Origin: Kineosporia babensis
GTDB lineage: Bacteria; Actinomycetota; Actinomycetes; Actinomycetales; Kineosporiaceae
DNA length: 64,000 bases
Assembly: GCF_021129305.1 (NCBI RefSeq)
Contig: NZ_JAJOMB010000008.1
Span: 186,001-250,000 of the forward strand
Direction: 5' to 3'
The notes below the pieces were generated by a model. The model ran no database searches. It was not told the DNA's origin and was given only the letters and a program-made list of their open reading frames with translations. Positions 43,127 to 52,648 of this stretch are shown piece after piece. A program made the translations under genes and the position numbers. How positions within the stretch are numbered: the first letter of the stretch is position 1; every line of letters starts with the position of its first letter.

Positions 43127-44707
43127 TCAGCGGGTGGGCTCGTTGGCCTCGACCAGGTCGGCCAGGGTGGGCAGCAGATCCTGGGCGATGGTGAGGTCAC
43201 CGGTCAGGTCACGGTCGGCCGGGTTGTCCCCCAACGGCAGGCAGGCCTCGAGCAGGGCACCCCAGCCGGCGCTCTCGGTCTTGACCCCGGTCATCCGGAT
43301 CGCCCGCACGGCCGCCACCAGCTCGCACGACAAGGCCGTGGCGTAGGCATCACCGGCGGTCAGCAACTGCACGGCCGATCGGGATGCGAAGCTGGCGTGC
43401 TCCTCGGTGCCCCGCGAAAGGCTCACCGAGCCGAGCGAGGCCGGGGTCGCGGCCGAGCGCAGCTCCGCAAGGGCCGAAGCGGCCAGGTATTCCAGCATCA
43501 TCACGCCTGAGGCGCCGGGCGTTCCGTCGCCCAGGAACGGCGGCAGACCGGTGGCCGCCGGGTCGACCAGCATGGCCAGCCGGCCCTGCAGCAAGGACGC
43601 CGACTGGGCCGCGGCGATCGCCGCGCTGTCGCAGCCGAGGGCCACGGCCGGGATGTGAAAGCCGCCGTGATGCGCCACCACCGGCTCCGGGTCGGGCCCG
43701 AGCACGGTGGGACCGGCCAGGATCACCGGGTTTTCGGCGGCCGCGTTCAGGTGCGCCCCCACCACCCGGTCGAGCTGCTGCAGAGTGTCCAGCAGCAGGC
43801 CGTTCACCTGAGGCAGACAGCGCATTCCGAAAGGGTCCTGAATCCGGGCCGGTTCACCGGTAGGGCCGTCCTGTCCGGCTTCGGTCACCAGCTCGGTGAC
43901 CACGCGGCAGACCCGGCGCACGCCCATACCCGGCGTCACCCGGGCCACCGCCGGACCGAAGGCTTCCCAGTTCGCCCGCACGGCAACCCCGGTCAGCGTG
44001 GCCACCCCCAGCGAGGCCCAGGCCAGGGTCTGCAGGCGGGCGGTGGCCAGCGCGGCATCGGCCAGGGTGGCGGCGTTGGAGCTGAGAAACGGCAGCGCGT
44101 CGTGAATTCCGAGCACGGTCGGACGTAGCGGATTGGTCAGCGGCGCCTCGCCGAGCAGGCCGAGCGCGGTGGTGGCCATCGCGGTGAGGTCGCCGGTGCC
44201 GATCCCCGCGTGCTCGCGGATCGGGGGCAGGGCATCGGCGTTGATCATCGCGACCAGGCCGTCGATCGCGGCCATCGAGATGCCGCTGCCGCCGGCCGCG
44301 AGCTGGTTGAGCCGGACCAGCAGCGTGGTCCGGATCCGGATGTCGTTGCGGATCTGGCCGGCGCTGGTGGCGTGCGAGCGCAGCAGGCCCAGGGTGTAGC
44401 GGGCGGCTTCGGTGGCGGGCAGGGCTACTTCACGGTTGGCGCCTACCCCGGTGGTCCGGCCGTACACCGGGCGCAGGCCGACCGCGGCGTTCGCGGCCTG
44501 GTGGGAGGCCAGGGCGCGGCGGCGGGCGGTCGGCGTGATCCGTACCTTCAGCGGGGCGTCCACCCGGGCCACCAGCTTGCGCGTGGTCAGGGTGCGGCCG
44601 TCGATCGTCATCGCGGGCACTCCGGACCGGCGGGCGCGCGCCGGTGGGGCCGCGTCCGCTGCAGCAGCCGCGGCGGCCCGGTCCGCCGGAGTCTGATCCA
44701 TCGCCAC
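43127..44707 (-). CDS. Histidine/aromatic ammonia-lyase homologue without the MIO serine
   Basis: 526 residues from GTG at 44707 (GGGAG six bases upstream); ATG 44701 is close. Most active-site landmarks of histidine ammonia-lyase are kept: VYGRTTGVGANR (Tyr loop), QDPFGMRCLPQVNG (Arg), ENPV, HHGGFH and GTEEHASF. The Ala-Ser-Gly triad that cyclises into the MIO cofactor is instead Gly-Thr-Gly in HAGIGTGDLTAMA, Thr at about residue 171. Without Ser, MIO formation is doubtful. Homologues that eliminate trimethylamine instead of ammonia (ergothionase) are known to work without MIO. It is divergent from an IclR regulator and a betaine-type transporter, so a trimethyl-histidine lyase is plausible; a MIO-less or Thr-derived histidine lyase is the alternative. 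Confidence 0.8.
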   Translation of the reverse strand: MAMDQTPADRAAAAAAADAAPPARARRSGVPAMTIDGRTLTTRKLVARVDAPLKVRITPTARRRALASHQAANAAVGLRPVYGRTTGVGANREVALPATEAARYTLGLLRSHATSAGQIRNDIRIRTTLLVRLNQLAAGGSGISMAAIDGLVAMINADALPPIREHAGIGTGDLTAMATTALGLLGEAPLTNPLRPTVLGIHDALPFLSSNAATLADAALATARLQTLAWASLGVATLTGVAVRANWEAFGPAVARVTPGMGVRRVCRVVTELVTEAGQDGPTGEPARIQDPFGMRCLPQVNGLLLDTLQQLDRVVGAHLNAAAENPVILAGPTVLGPDPEPVVAHHGGFHIPAVALGCDSAAIAAAQSASLLQGRLAMLVDPAATGLPPFLGDGTPGASGVMMLEYLAASALAELRSAATPASLGSVSLSRGTEEHASFASRSAVQLLTAGDAYATALSCELVAAVRAIRMTGVKTESAGWGALLEACLPLGDNPADRDLTGDLTIAQDLLPTLADLVEANEPTR

Positions 44708-44794
44708 GCTTCGCTCCCGATTCACTCCTTGAGGTAACGGCTCCCCCGGCAGAGATCTGGACGCCGCCACCGCCTCGACACCCATGTGACTCTA

Positions 44795-44821
44795 GTTTCC
44801 ACAGAACGGCAATGTGTTTCC
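44795..44821. promoter_or_regulatory. Paired GTTTCC half-sites between lyase and IclR genes
   Basis: Two direct GTTTCC repeats 21 bp apart (44795-44800 and 44816-44821), in an AT-richer stretch of the 200-bp divergent region. Spacing of two helical turns suggests binding of a regulator on one face; the neighbouring IclR protein is the candidate. Confidence 0.35.
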
Positions 44822-44907
44822 GATGGATGAAAAAATTGCTCCGGCCGAGACGGCACTCTTCATCCTTGGTAGAAAAGGTGCTCCACCGATCGAGAGGGGC
44901 GCCGAAG

Positions 44908-45792
44908 ATGCCCGGCAAGCCCCCGGCCAGCTCTTCCACCAGATCCGTCGAGCGCGCGCTGGCCCTGCTGGCCGCAGTTTGCACCGGCGGTACCGACACC
45001 TTGGTCGAGCTCGCCCGCACGGTGGAACTTCCGGTGAGCACCACGCTGCGCCTGTTGCGCACCCTTGAGCAGGACCAGTTCGTCACCCGTGCGGAGAGCG
45101 GCGGCTACCGCCCCGGCCCTCGGATGATGCAGCTGGGTGCGCAGGCGCTCTCGCACGAGCACCTGGTGCCGCTGAGCCGGGCCGCCCTTAACGAGCTGGT
45201 CGCGCAGACCGGTGAATCGGCCTACCTGAGCGTGCCCGGACCTGGGCAGACCGCGTTGTACCTGGCCATGGCCCAGGGCACGCACTCGGTCCGGCACGCC
45301 GGCTGGGTAGGCCGTTCCTTTCCCCTGGAGGGCAGCGCCGCCGGCGGAGTGCTGCTTGGCCGTACCCCCGAGCAGGGCTGGACCAGCAACGCCTCAGGTA
45401 TCGAGCCCGACGTGACCGCGATGGCCGCCCCGGTCACGGGCCCGGGCGGGGTAGTCGCCGCGCTCAGCATCGTCGGTCCGACCTATCGTCTGGACCAGAG
45501 TTCCGTCGCCCGGTTCGGCCCGCTGCTGAGCCGTCTGGCCCGCGAGCTGGGTCAGTGCCTCGGCGGTACGCCTGCGCAACCGCCTGCTCCTGTTGAACCG
45601 AATAGCCCCCAAGAGCCGGATCCCAACCACGGACGTTTGCCCGCCCCCGGTCCCGACCGCGGACGTCCGTCGGTCGAAGGTCCCGACCGCGGACGCCCAC
45701 TGACACGTAGCCCCGACCAGCTACGTCCCCAAGCAGTTGAGCCCGAGCGGGAGCCGCCGGCCGGCACCCCGGCCGGGCACGAACGTCCGTAA
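44908..45792 (+). CDS. IclR-family regulator with proline-rich C-terminal tail
   Basis: 294 residues from the ATG at 44908. The winged helix covers SVERALALLAAVCTGGTDTLVELARTVELPVSTTLRLLRTLEQ. The effector domain continues to about residue 228 (LLSRLARELGQCLGG). The last ~66 residues are a Pro/Arg/Gly-rich tail with repeats (GPDRGRPSVEGPDRGRPL), absent from normal IclR proteins. It probably controls the divergent lyase and the downstream ABC importer; effector likely a pathway metabolite. The DNA of the tail has GACCGCGGACG repeats similar to the terminator at 2314-2362. Confidence 0.88.
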   Translation: MPGKPPASSSTRSVERALALLAAVCTGGTDTLVELARTVELPVSTTLRLLRTLEQDQFVTRAESGGYRPGPRMMQLGAQALSHEHLVPLSRAALNELVAQTGESAYLSVPGPGQTALYLAMAQGTHSVRHAGWVGRSFPLEGSAAGGVLLGRTPEQGWTSNASGIEPDVTAMAAPVTGPGGVVAALSIVGPTYRLDQSSVARFGPLLSRLARELGQCLGGTPAQPPAPVEPNSPQEPDPNHGRLPAPGPDRGRPSVEGPDRGRPLTRSPDQLRPQAVEPEREPPAGTPAGHERP

Positions 45793-45899
45793 GCAAGAAA
45801 ACTGAAGTCAGCGCAAGACCCCTGCCCAACGAGACACAGCTGACCCGGCTGCCCCACCCGCAGACCCCGAGCACGATGCACGAGAGCAGAGATGAGCGC

Positions 45900-47033
45900 A
45901 TGATCAAGTTTGAATCCGTGGTGAAGAAGTACCCGGACGGGACCGTGGCGGTGAACGGCCTGGACCTGGTGGCACCATCGGGCAAGATCACCGTGTTCGT
46001 CGGCCCCTCCGGCTGCGGCAAGACCACCTCGCTGCGCATGATCAACCGGATGATCGAACCCACCTCGGGCACGATCTGGCTGGACGACCAGGACACCGGC
46101 AAGGTCTCCGAGAGCACCCTGCGGCGCGGTATCGGCTACGTGATCCAGCACGCCGGGCTGTTCCCGCACCGCACGATCGTGGACAACATCGCCACCGTGC
46201 CGCTGCTGCTGGGCTGGGACAAGAAGAAGGCCCGGGCCCGTTCGCTGGAGCTGATGGAGCGGGTCGGGCTGGACCCGAACTTCGCCAGGCGTTACCCCGC
46301 ACAGCTTTCCGGCGGCCAGCAGCAGCGGGTCGGCGTGGCCCGGGCCCTGGCCGCGGACCCGCCGGTGATGCTGATGGACGAGCCGTTCAGCGCGGTCGAC
46401 CCGGTGGTGCGCGGGGAGCTGCAGGACGAATTCCTGCGGCTGCAGTCGGAACTGGGCAAGACCATCATCTTCGTCACCCACGACATCGACGAGGCGGTCA
46501 AGCTGGGCGACCAGGTGGCCGTGCTCAAGGTCGGCGGCACGCTGGCCCAGCTGGCCTCCCCGGCCGAGCTGCTGACCGATCCGGTGGACGACTTCGTGGC
46601 CGGCTTCGTGGGGCGCGACCGGGGTTACCGCGCACTGGGTTTCGAATCCGGGACGCTCGACGCGGCGAGCGAGCAGACGGTCAAGTTCGGTGACGACTCG
46701 GCAACCGTGCTGCGGGCGGGGCGGGACGGCTGGGCCCTGGCCGTGGACGAGGCCCGCCGGCCGTTGGGCTGGGTGCGCTCGGCTGCGGTGCCCAGTGGCA
46801 AGCAGGTCGGGCCGGAACTGCTGCACCGCGGGGGCACCCTGGCCTCGGTCTCCGGTTCGCTGCGCGCCGCGCTCGACGCCGCGCTCTCCTCACCGTCCGG
46901 CCGCGGGGTGCTGATCGACGAGAACGGTGCCCTGGTCGGCACGGTGACCGCGGCCGAGGTGGTCCAGCGGATCGAGTCGCACCTGCACGCCCGGCGCGAC
47001 CAGCACGACGAGGGGGCGGTGAGCGGCGGATGA
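45900..47033 (+). CDS. Betaine-family ABC importer, ATP-binding subunit (OpuCA/ProV-like)
   Basis: 377 residues from ATG at 45900. Walker A is GPSGCGKTTSLRMINRM, the signature [15 protein letters not shown], Walker B VMLMDEPFSAVD and switch VTHDIDEAVKLGD. A C-terminal CBS-like region (GRGVLIDENGALVGTVTAAE) is typical of OpuCA. Such importers carry glycine betaine, choline, carnitine and other quaternary amines; EgtU-type members carry ergothioneine, and the HutXWV group carries histidine. It overlaps the first permease by 4 bp. Confidence 0.92.
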   Translation: MIKFESVVKKYPDGTVAVNGLDLVAPSGKITVFVGPSGCGKTTSLRMINRMIEPTSGTIWLDDQDTGKVSESTLRRGIGYVIQHAGLFPHRTIVDNIATVPLLLGWDKKKARARSLELMERVGLDPNFARRYPAQLSGGQQQRVGVARALAADPPVMLMDEPFSAVDPVVRGELQDEFLRLQSELGKTIIFVTHDIDEAVKLGDQVAVLKVGGTLAQLASPAELLTDPVDDFVAGFVGRDRGYRALGFESGTLDAASEQTVKFGDDSATVLRAGRDGWALAVDEARRPLGWVRSAAVPSGKQVGPELLHRGGTLASVSGSLRAALDAALSSPSGRGVLIDENGALVGTVTAAEVVQRIESHLHARRDQHDEGAVSGG

Positions 47034-47677
47034 TCAACTACCTCAAGAACAATCCGGACAACGTCTCCGAGTGGTTCTTCGCCCACGTCTGGCTCTCGGT
47101 GGTGCCGGTGGTGCTCGGGCTGATCATCGCCCTGCCGATCGGCTGGGTGGCCAGCCACTACCGCTGGACGTACCCGCCGATCACCAACCTGGCCGGGCTG
47201 CTCTACACCGTCCCGTCGCTGGCGCTGTTCATCATCATGCCCTCGATCCTGGGCACCAAGATCCTCTCTCCGATCAACATGGTGGTCGCGCTGACCGTGT
47301 ACAGCGTGGCCCTGCTGGTCCGGGTGGTCGCCGACGGGCTGAACTCGGTGGCCCCTGACGTGCGGGCCGCGGCCACCGCGATGGGCTTCACCGGTCTGGG
47401 CCGGTTCCTGAAGGTCGACCTGCCGATCGCGGTGCCGGTGATCACCGCCGGGCTGCGGGTGGCCACGGTCTCGAACGTCAGCCTGGTCTCGATCGGCGCG
47501 CTGATCGGGGTGCCGCAGCTGGGTTCGCTGTTCACCACCGGTTTCAGCCGGTACATCCCCGGCATCGTGCTGCTGGGAATTGTCCTGTGCCTCGTCCTGG
47601 CCCTGGTGCTGGACGGGCTGATCATCCTGGGCGGCCGGTTGCTGACCCCCTGGCAGCGGGCGGTGGCGAAGCGATGA
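47030..47677 (+). CDS. Betaine-family ABC importer, permease subunit 1
   Basis: 215 residues with about five to six membrane helices. The EAA-like loop with ATAMGFTGLGRFLKVDLPIAVPVI is characteristic of OpuCB/OpuCD-type permeases. A P-x-x-L-x-L pattern (TVPSLALFIIMP) occurs in the second helix region. It overlaps both neighbours by 4 bp (ATGA). Confidence 0.92.
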   Translation: MINYLKNNPDNVSEWFFAHVWLSVVPVVLGLIIALPIGWVASHYRWTYPPITNLAGLLYTVPSLALFIIMPSILGTKILSPINMVVALTVYSVALLVRVVADGLNSVAPDVRAAATAMGFTGLGRFLKVDLPIAVPVITAGLRVATVSNVSLVSIGALIGVPQLGSLFTTGFSRYIPGIVLLGIVLCLVLALVLDGLIILGGRLLTPWQRAVAKR

Positions 47678-48411
47678 TCAACGGAATCATCGAGTGGCTG
47701 AGCGACGGTGAGCACTGGTCGGGCCCGGACGGGATCACCGCGCGGCTGCTCGAGCACCTGCAGTACTCCTTCTCCGCCCTGGCCGTGGTGCTGCTGATCG
47801 GTATCCCGATCGGCCTGTACATCGGGCACACCGGCAAGGGCTCGGTGGCCATCGCCGGCAGCGCCAACGCGCTGCGGGCCCTGCCCACCTTCGGCCTGCT
47901 GCTCTATCTGGTGATCGGGTACGGCGACAAGCTGCCGACCGACTGGATCTACCTGGGCCCTTCGTTGTTCGTCCTGGTCGTGCTGGGTGTTCCGGCGGTC
48001 CTGTCGAACACCTACGCAGGCGTGCAGAACGTCGACCCTGCGGCCCGAGACGCGGCTAAGGGCATGGGGATGACCGGGATGCAGGTGCTGCTGCGGGTCG
48101 AGCTGCCCAACGCCCTGCCGCTGATCCTGTCCGGTGTGCGCAGCGCCATGCTGCAGATCATCGCCACCGCAACGGTGGTCGCCTACGTCACCCTGGGTGG
48201 GCTGGGCCGCTTCATCATCGACGGCCTGTCCCAGCAGGACTACTTCCAGATGGCCGGCGGCGCCATCCTGGTCGCCGTGCTCGCGGTCGCTCTCGACCTG
48301 GCGTTCGCGGTGATCCAGCGTTACGTCGTCTCGCGCGGCATCACCGGTCGCTACGCGGCCCCGGCGGCGAACGCCGACGTGGTGGCGGCCGAGTCCAAGG
48401 CTTCCGTTTAG
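47674..48411 (+). CDS. Betaine-family ABC importer, permease subunit 2
   Basis: 245 residues from the ATG at 47674 overlapping the previous stop; longer frames lack support. Membrane helices include FSALAVVLLIGIPIGLYIG and ALRALPTFGLLLYLVIG. The EAA loop is AAKGMGMTGMQVLLRVELPNALPLIL. With subunit 1 it forms the heterodimeric transmembrane pore of an OpuC-type importer. Confidence 0.92.
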   Translation: MINGIIEWLSDGEHWSGPDGITARLLEHLQYSFSALAVVLLIGIPIGLYIGHTGKGSVAIAGSANALRALPTFGLLLYLVIGYGDKLPTDWIYLGPSLFVLVVLGVPAVLSNTYAGVQNVDPAARDAAKGMGMTGMQVLLRVELPNALPLILSGVRSAMLQIIATATVVAYVTLGGLGRFIIDGLSQQDYFQMAGGAILVAVLAVALDLAFAVIQRYVVSRGITGRYAAPAANADVVAAESKASV

Positions 48412-48559
48412 ACCCGGTTACACAGGGTTGCGGCGGGATCGTGGGTCGACTGTTGCCGAGTTGATACCCGCACACACTGCAGACCCCCCAAGACTGTCGG
48501 TGGCAGGCGACAAGCTGTCATCTGCGCAGTTCCAACACATCCGAACCAGGAGTGCACTG

Positions 48560-49486
48560 ATGAATCGACGCAGAATGGTCGTCGCCTCGGCCCTCGCGAC
48601 CTCTGCCCTGGCTCTGTCGGCCTGCGGCGGCGGCAGCGACCCCCTCGACAACTCCAGCGGTGGCGACGGCGACACCGGCTCGGGCTCCTCCGAGTCGATC
48701 ATCGTCGGCTCGGCCAACTTCCCCGAGAACGAGTTGCTCGCCGAGATCTACGCGGGCGCCCTCGAGGCCAAGGGAGTCTCGGTCTCGAAGAAGCTCAACA
48801 TCGGCTCCCGCGAGGCCTACATCCCGGGCCTGGAGGACGGCTCGATCGACCTGCTGCCGGAGTACTCGGGCAACCTGCTGTCGTTCCTGGACGACAAGGC
48901 CACCGCGGTCAGCTCCGAGGACGTCTACGCCGCCCTGCCGGCCGCCCTGCCCGAGGGCCTGAGCGTGCTCGAGCAGTCCACGGCCGAGGACAAGGACGTG
49001 GTCACGGTCACCAAGGAGACCGCCGACAAGCACAGCCTGAAGTCGATCGGTGACCTCAAGGGCAAGAACCTGATCCTCGGCGGCCCGCCGGAGTGGAAGA
49101 CCCGGGCCACCGGTGTGCCGGGCTTCGAGAAGAACTACGGGGTCACCTTCAAGGAGTTCAAGGTGCTAGACCCGGGCGGCCCGCTCACCGTGGCCGCGCT
49201 GAAGAACGGCACGGTCGACGTGGCCGACATGTTCAGCACCGACCCCACGATCACCACCAACGGCTGGGTCACCCTGGAGGACCCGGAGAACCAGTTCGCC
49301 GCCCAGAACGTGGTGCCGGTGATCAACAAGGAGAAGGCCAGCGGCACCGTGAGCGATGCCCTGAACGCCGTCTCGGCCAAGCTGACCACCGAGAACCTCA
49401 CCGCCATGATGGGTGAGATCAACCAGGAGCAGAAGGAGCCGGCCGACGTGGCCGAGGAGTTCCTCTCCAGCAACGGCCTGAGCTGA
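48560..49486 (+). CDS. Betaine-family ABC importer, substrate-binding lipoprotein
   Basis: 308 residues from the ATG at 48560 with AGGAG upstream. A lipoprotein signal (RRRMVVASALATSALALSACGG) places the lipidated Cys near residue 22, followed by a Gly/Ser/Asp linker. The binding domain is of the OpuAC/ProX-like type: IVGSANFPENELLAEIYAG, NIGSREAYIPGLEDGSIDLL and LPEYSGNLL. Aromatic residues for a quaternary-amine cage are not certain from sequence alone. It captures the ligand outside the membrane for the importer encoded just upstream; 148 bp separate it from the permease, with no terminator, so it is probably co-transcribed. A strong terminator follows. Confidence 0.9.
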   Translation: MNRRRMVVASALATSALALSACGGGSDPLDNSSGGDGDTGSGSSESIIVGSANFPENELLAEIYAGALEAKGVSVSKKLNIGSREAYIPGLEDGSIDLLPEYSGNLLSFLDDKATAVSSEDVYAALPAALPEGLSVLEQSTAEDKDVVTVTKETADKHSLKSIGDLKGKNLILGGPPEWKTRATGVPGFEKNYGVTFKEFKVLDPGGPLTVAALKNGTVDVADMFSTDPTITTNGWVTLEDPENQFAAQNVVPVINKEKASGTVSDALNAVSAKLTTENLTAMMGEINQEQKEPADVAEEFLSSNGLS

Positions 49487-49497
49487 CCGAACGAACG

Positions 49498-49535
49498 AGT
49501 GCCCGCCCCGTGGCTACGGGGCGGGCACTTCTTTT
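49498..49535 (+). terminator. Terminator after the importer operon
   Basis: AGTGCCCGCCCCGT pairs with ACGGGGCGGGCACT around GGCT, followed by TCTTTT: a textbook intrinsic terminator. Confidence 0.92.
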
Positions 49536-49634
49536 GCTCAGTCGCAGGCCTGGGCGCGAACCAGACCTTGATCGAGCCCGACTTCTGCTTCTTGCTGCAG
49601 TCGATGGCCCCGTACCAAGGCAGCGGCGGGCGGC

Positions 49635-49811
49635 TCAGCGGGAGCGGGCCTCGGAGACGGCCTTCTTCGGCGGCTTGGCGTCGAACTTGTACGTCATCAG
49701 GTCGATCCGGGTGGCAAAACCCGCATCGGACAACCGCTTCAGCACCACCGGACAGCTCTTGCACCGCGGCTTGTCCTTGCAGCACTTCTTCTTCGCCTTC
49801 TTCACGCCCAC
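49635..49811 (-). CDS. Iron-regulated Cys-rich basic microprotein
   Basis: 58 residues from GTG at 49811 (GTG at 49805 possible); an in-frame stop lies four codons upstream. Sequence begins VGVKKAKKKCCKDKPRCKSC and continues PVVLKRLSDAGFATRIDLM to a basic end. The CC-x5-C-x2-C cluster and lysines suggest metal or Fe-S binding, or nucleic-acid contact. No family name can be given, though I recall similar small Cys-rich proteins in actinomycetes. No ribosome site is present; a promoter ends six bases before the GTG, so the mRNA is probably leaderless. An iron box in the promoter spacer points to DtxR/IdeR repression in iron-replete cells. Confidence 0.75.
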   Translation of the reverse strand: MGVKKAKKKCCKDKPRCKSCPVVLKRLSDAGFATRIDLMTYKFDAKPPKKAVSEARSR

Positions 49812-49817
49812 GTCGGC

Positions 49818-49846
49818 AGATTAGGTGAGCCTGACCTAACTTCCAA
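49818..49846 (-). promoter_or_regulatory. Leaderless promoter with DtxR/IdeR iron box
   Basis: On the minus strand TTGGAA (-35), a 17-bp spacer and TAATCT (-10) are followed by six bases and the GTG of the microprotein. The spacer and -10 edge hold a 19-bp box at 49821-49839, TTAGGTGAGCCTGACCTAA, which agrees with the consensus TTAGGTTAGGCTAACCTAA at 16 of 19 positions. Confidence 0.85.
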
Positions 49847-49973
49847 GTGTCAAGGCCTGTGGACATTTGCGTCGTCTCATGCTGATCAGAACCGCAGATG
49901 GTCCTCTGAGCGTGATCAGGCTGGGAATGTGCGCGCCCTCACGTCCAGATCTCAGCCACCGTCCCGCCGCCCG

Positions 49974-50810
49974 TCAGGTCCGGCCCGGCTGCCGCCCACC
50001 ACCGTGCACCCGGCGTTCCAGCGCAGCGGCCGCCGCCTGGACCGACCCCACCAGACGCTCGTGATCGCTGACCGTCCCACCTGGGTACGTCACCGCCACC
50101 GCGGCCACCGGGTACCCGTTGTGGTCCAGCACCGCTACCGCCACGGACGAGAACCCGGGCGTCACGGCGTCGTTCTCCACGGCGTACCCGGCCCGGCGCA
50201 CCGTCATCAACACCCGACGCAACTCGGGCAGGCTGCTCGGCGCCGGTGGGCCCTCGCCGTACCCCGCCTTTTCGGCCGGGGCAGCATTGAAGGGCGCCGG
50301 CGCGAATGCCTCCCGGCCGGGAAACAGCGCCCTGACCTGCGCCTGAGGAAGAGCCGCGAGCATTGCCCGGCCACTGGCGGTGAGCTCGCTGGGCAGGCGC
50401 ACGCCCACGTCGGTGACCAATGGCGGACGTCCGGGGGCCCGTTCCTCGATCAGATACAGCACTTCGCGGCCATGCAGCACTCCCAGATGCGCGGTGTGCC
50501 CGACGGCATCGACCAGCCGGGACAGCACCAGCCGGGAGAGACGCTGGAGCGGTTCCTGGCGGGAGTAGGCCGAGCCCACCTCGAAGGCCGCAACGCCCAG
50601 ACCGTAGCGCCGCACCTCCGGCAGATGGGTCACGAAGCCTTGGTCGATCATGGCCGTGAGCAGGTGATACACCGTGCTGCGGGGTAGCCCCAGCTCCCGC
50701 GCCAGCGCCCCCGCGGGCAACGGACCCGGCGCCCGGGCCAGAACCCGCAGGATGGCCAGCGCCCGGGTCGCCGCCGGGACCTGCCCCTCCCCCCGGTCTG
50801 GGCTCCCCAC
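49974..50810 (-). CDS. IclR-family regulator
   Basis: 278 residues from the GTG at 50810, preceded by GGGGGACGA; the frame remains open to 50963, with GTGs at 50891 and 50897. The winged helix is [39 protein letters not shown]. The effector-binding domain has [19 protein letters not shown] and [20 protein letters not shown], usual for the family. It is divergent from the hutU operon and most likely controls it; the effector may be urocanate or another intermediate. A perfect palindrome lies between them. Confidence 0.9.
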   Translation of the reverse strand: MGSPDRGEGQVPAATRALAILRVLARAPGPLPAGALARELGLPRSTVYHLLTAMIDQGFVTHLPEVRRYGLGVAAFEVGSAYSRQEPLQRLSRLVLSRLVDAVGHTAHLGVLHGREVLYLIEERAPGRPPLVTDVGVRLPSELTASGRAMLAALPQAQVRALFPGREAFAPAPFNAAPAEKAGYGEGPPAPSSLPELRRVLMTVRRAGYAVENDAVTPGFSSVAVAVLDHNGYPVAAVAVTYPGGTVSDHERLVGSVQAAAAALERRVHGGGRQPGRT

Positions 50811-50900
50811 TCGTCCCCCATTTGGACCGCGACCCCGCGCTCTGGTGGGCCGACCCTGTTCGCCCAGCCGGGCGTCCTCTTGTTTCGGCACGTGCACAGT

Positions 50901-50916
50901 GTCTCGGATCCGAGAC
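50901..50916. promoter_or_regulatory. Perfect 16-bp palindrome between iclR and hutU
   Basis: GTCTCGGATCCGAGAC, centred about 63 bp upstream of hutU and 98 bp upstream of the chosen IclR start. It is the best candidate operator for the IclR protein, controlling both genes. Confidence 0.6.
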
Positions 50917-50971
50917 GGCAAGGCCGTGGCGGTCCTGTCACCCCCTGTCGCGGGAAGGTCCAATAGAGAGC

Positions 50972-52644
<1,673 letters not shown>

Positions 52645-52648
<4 letters not shown>

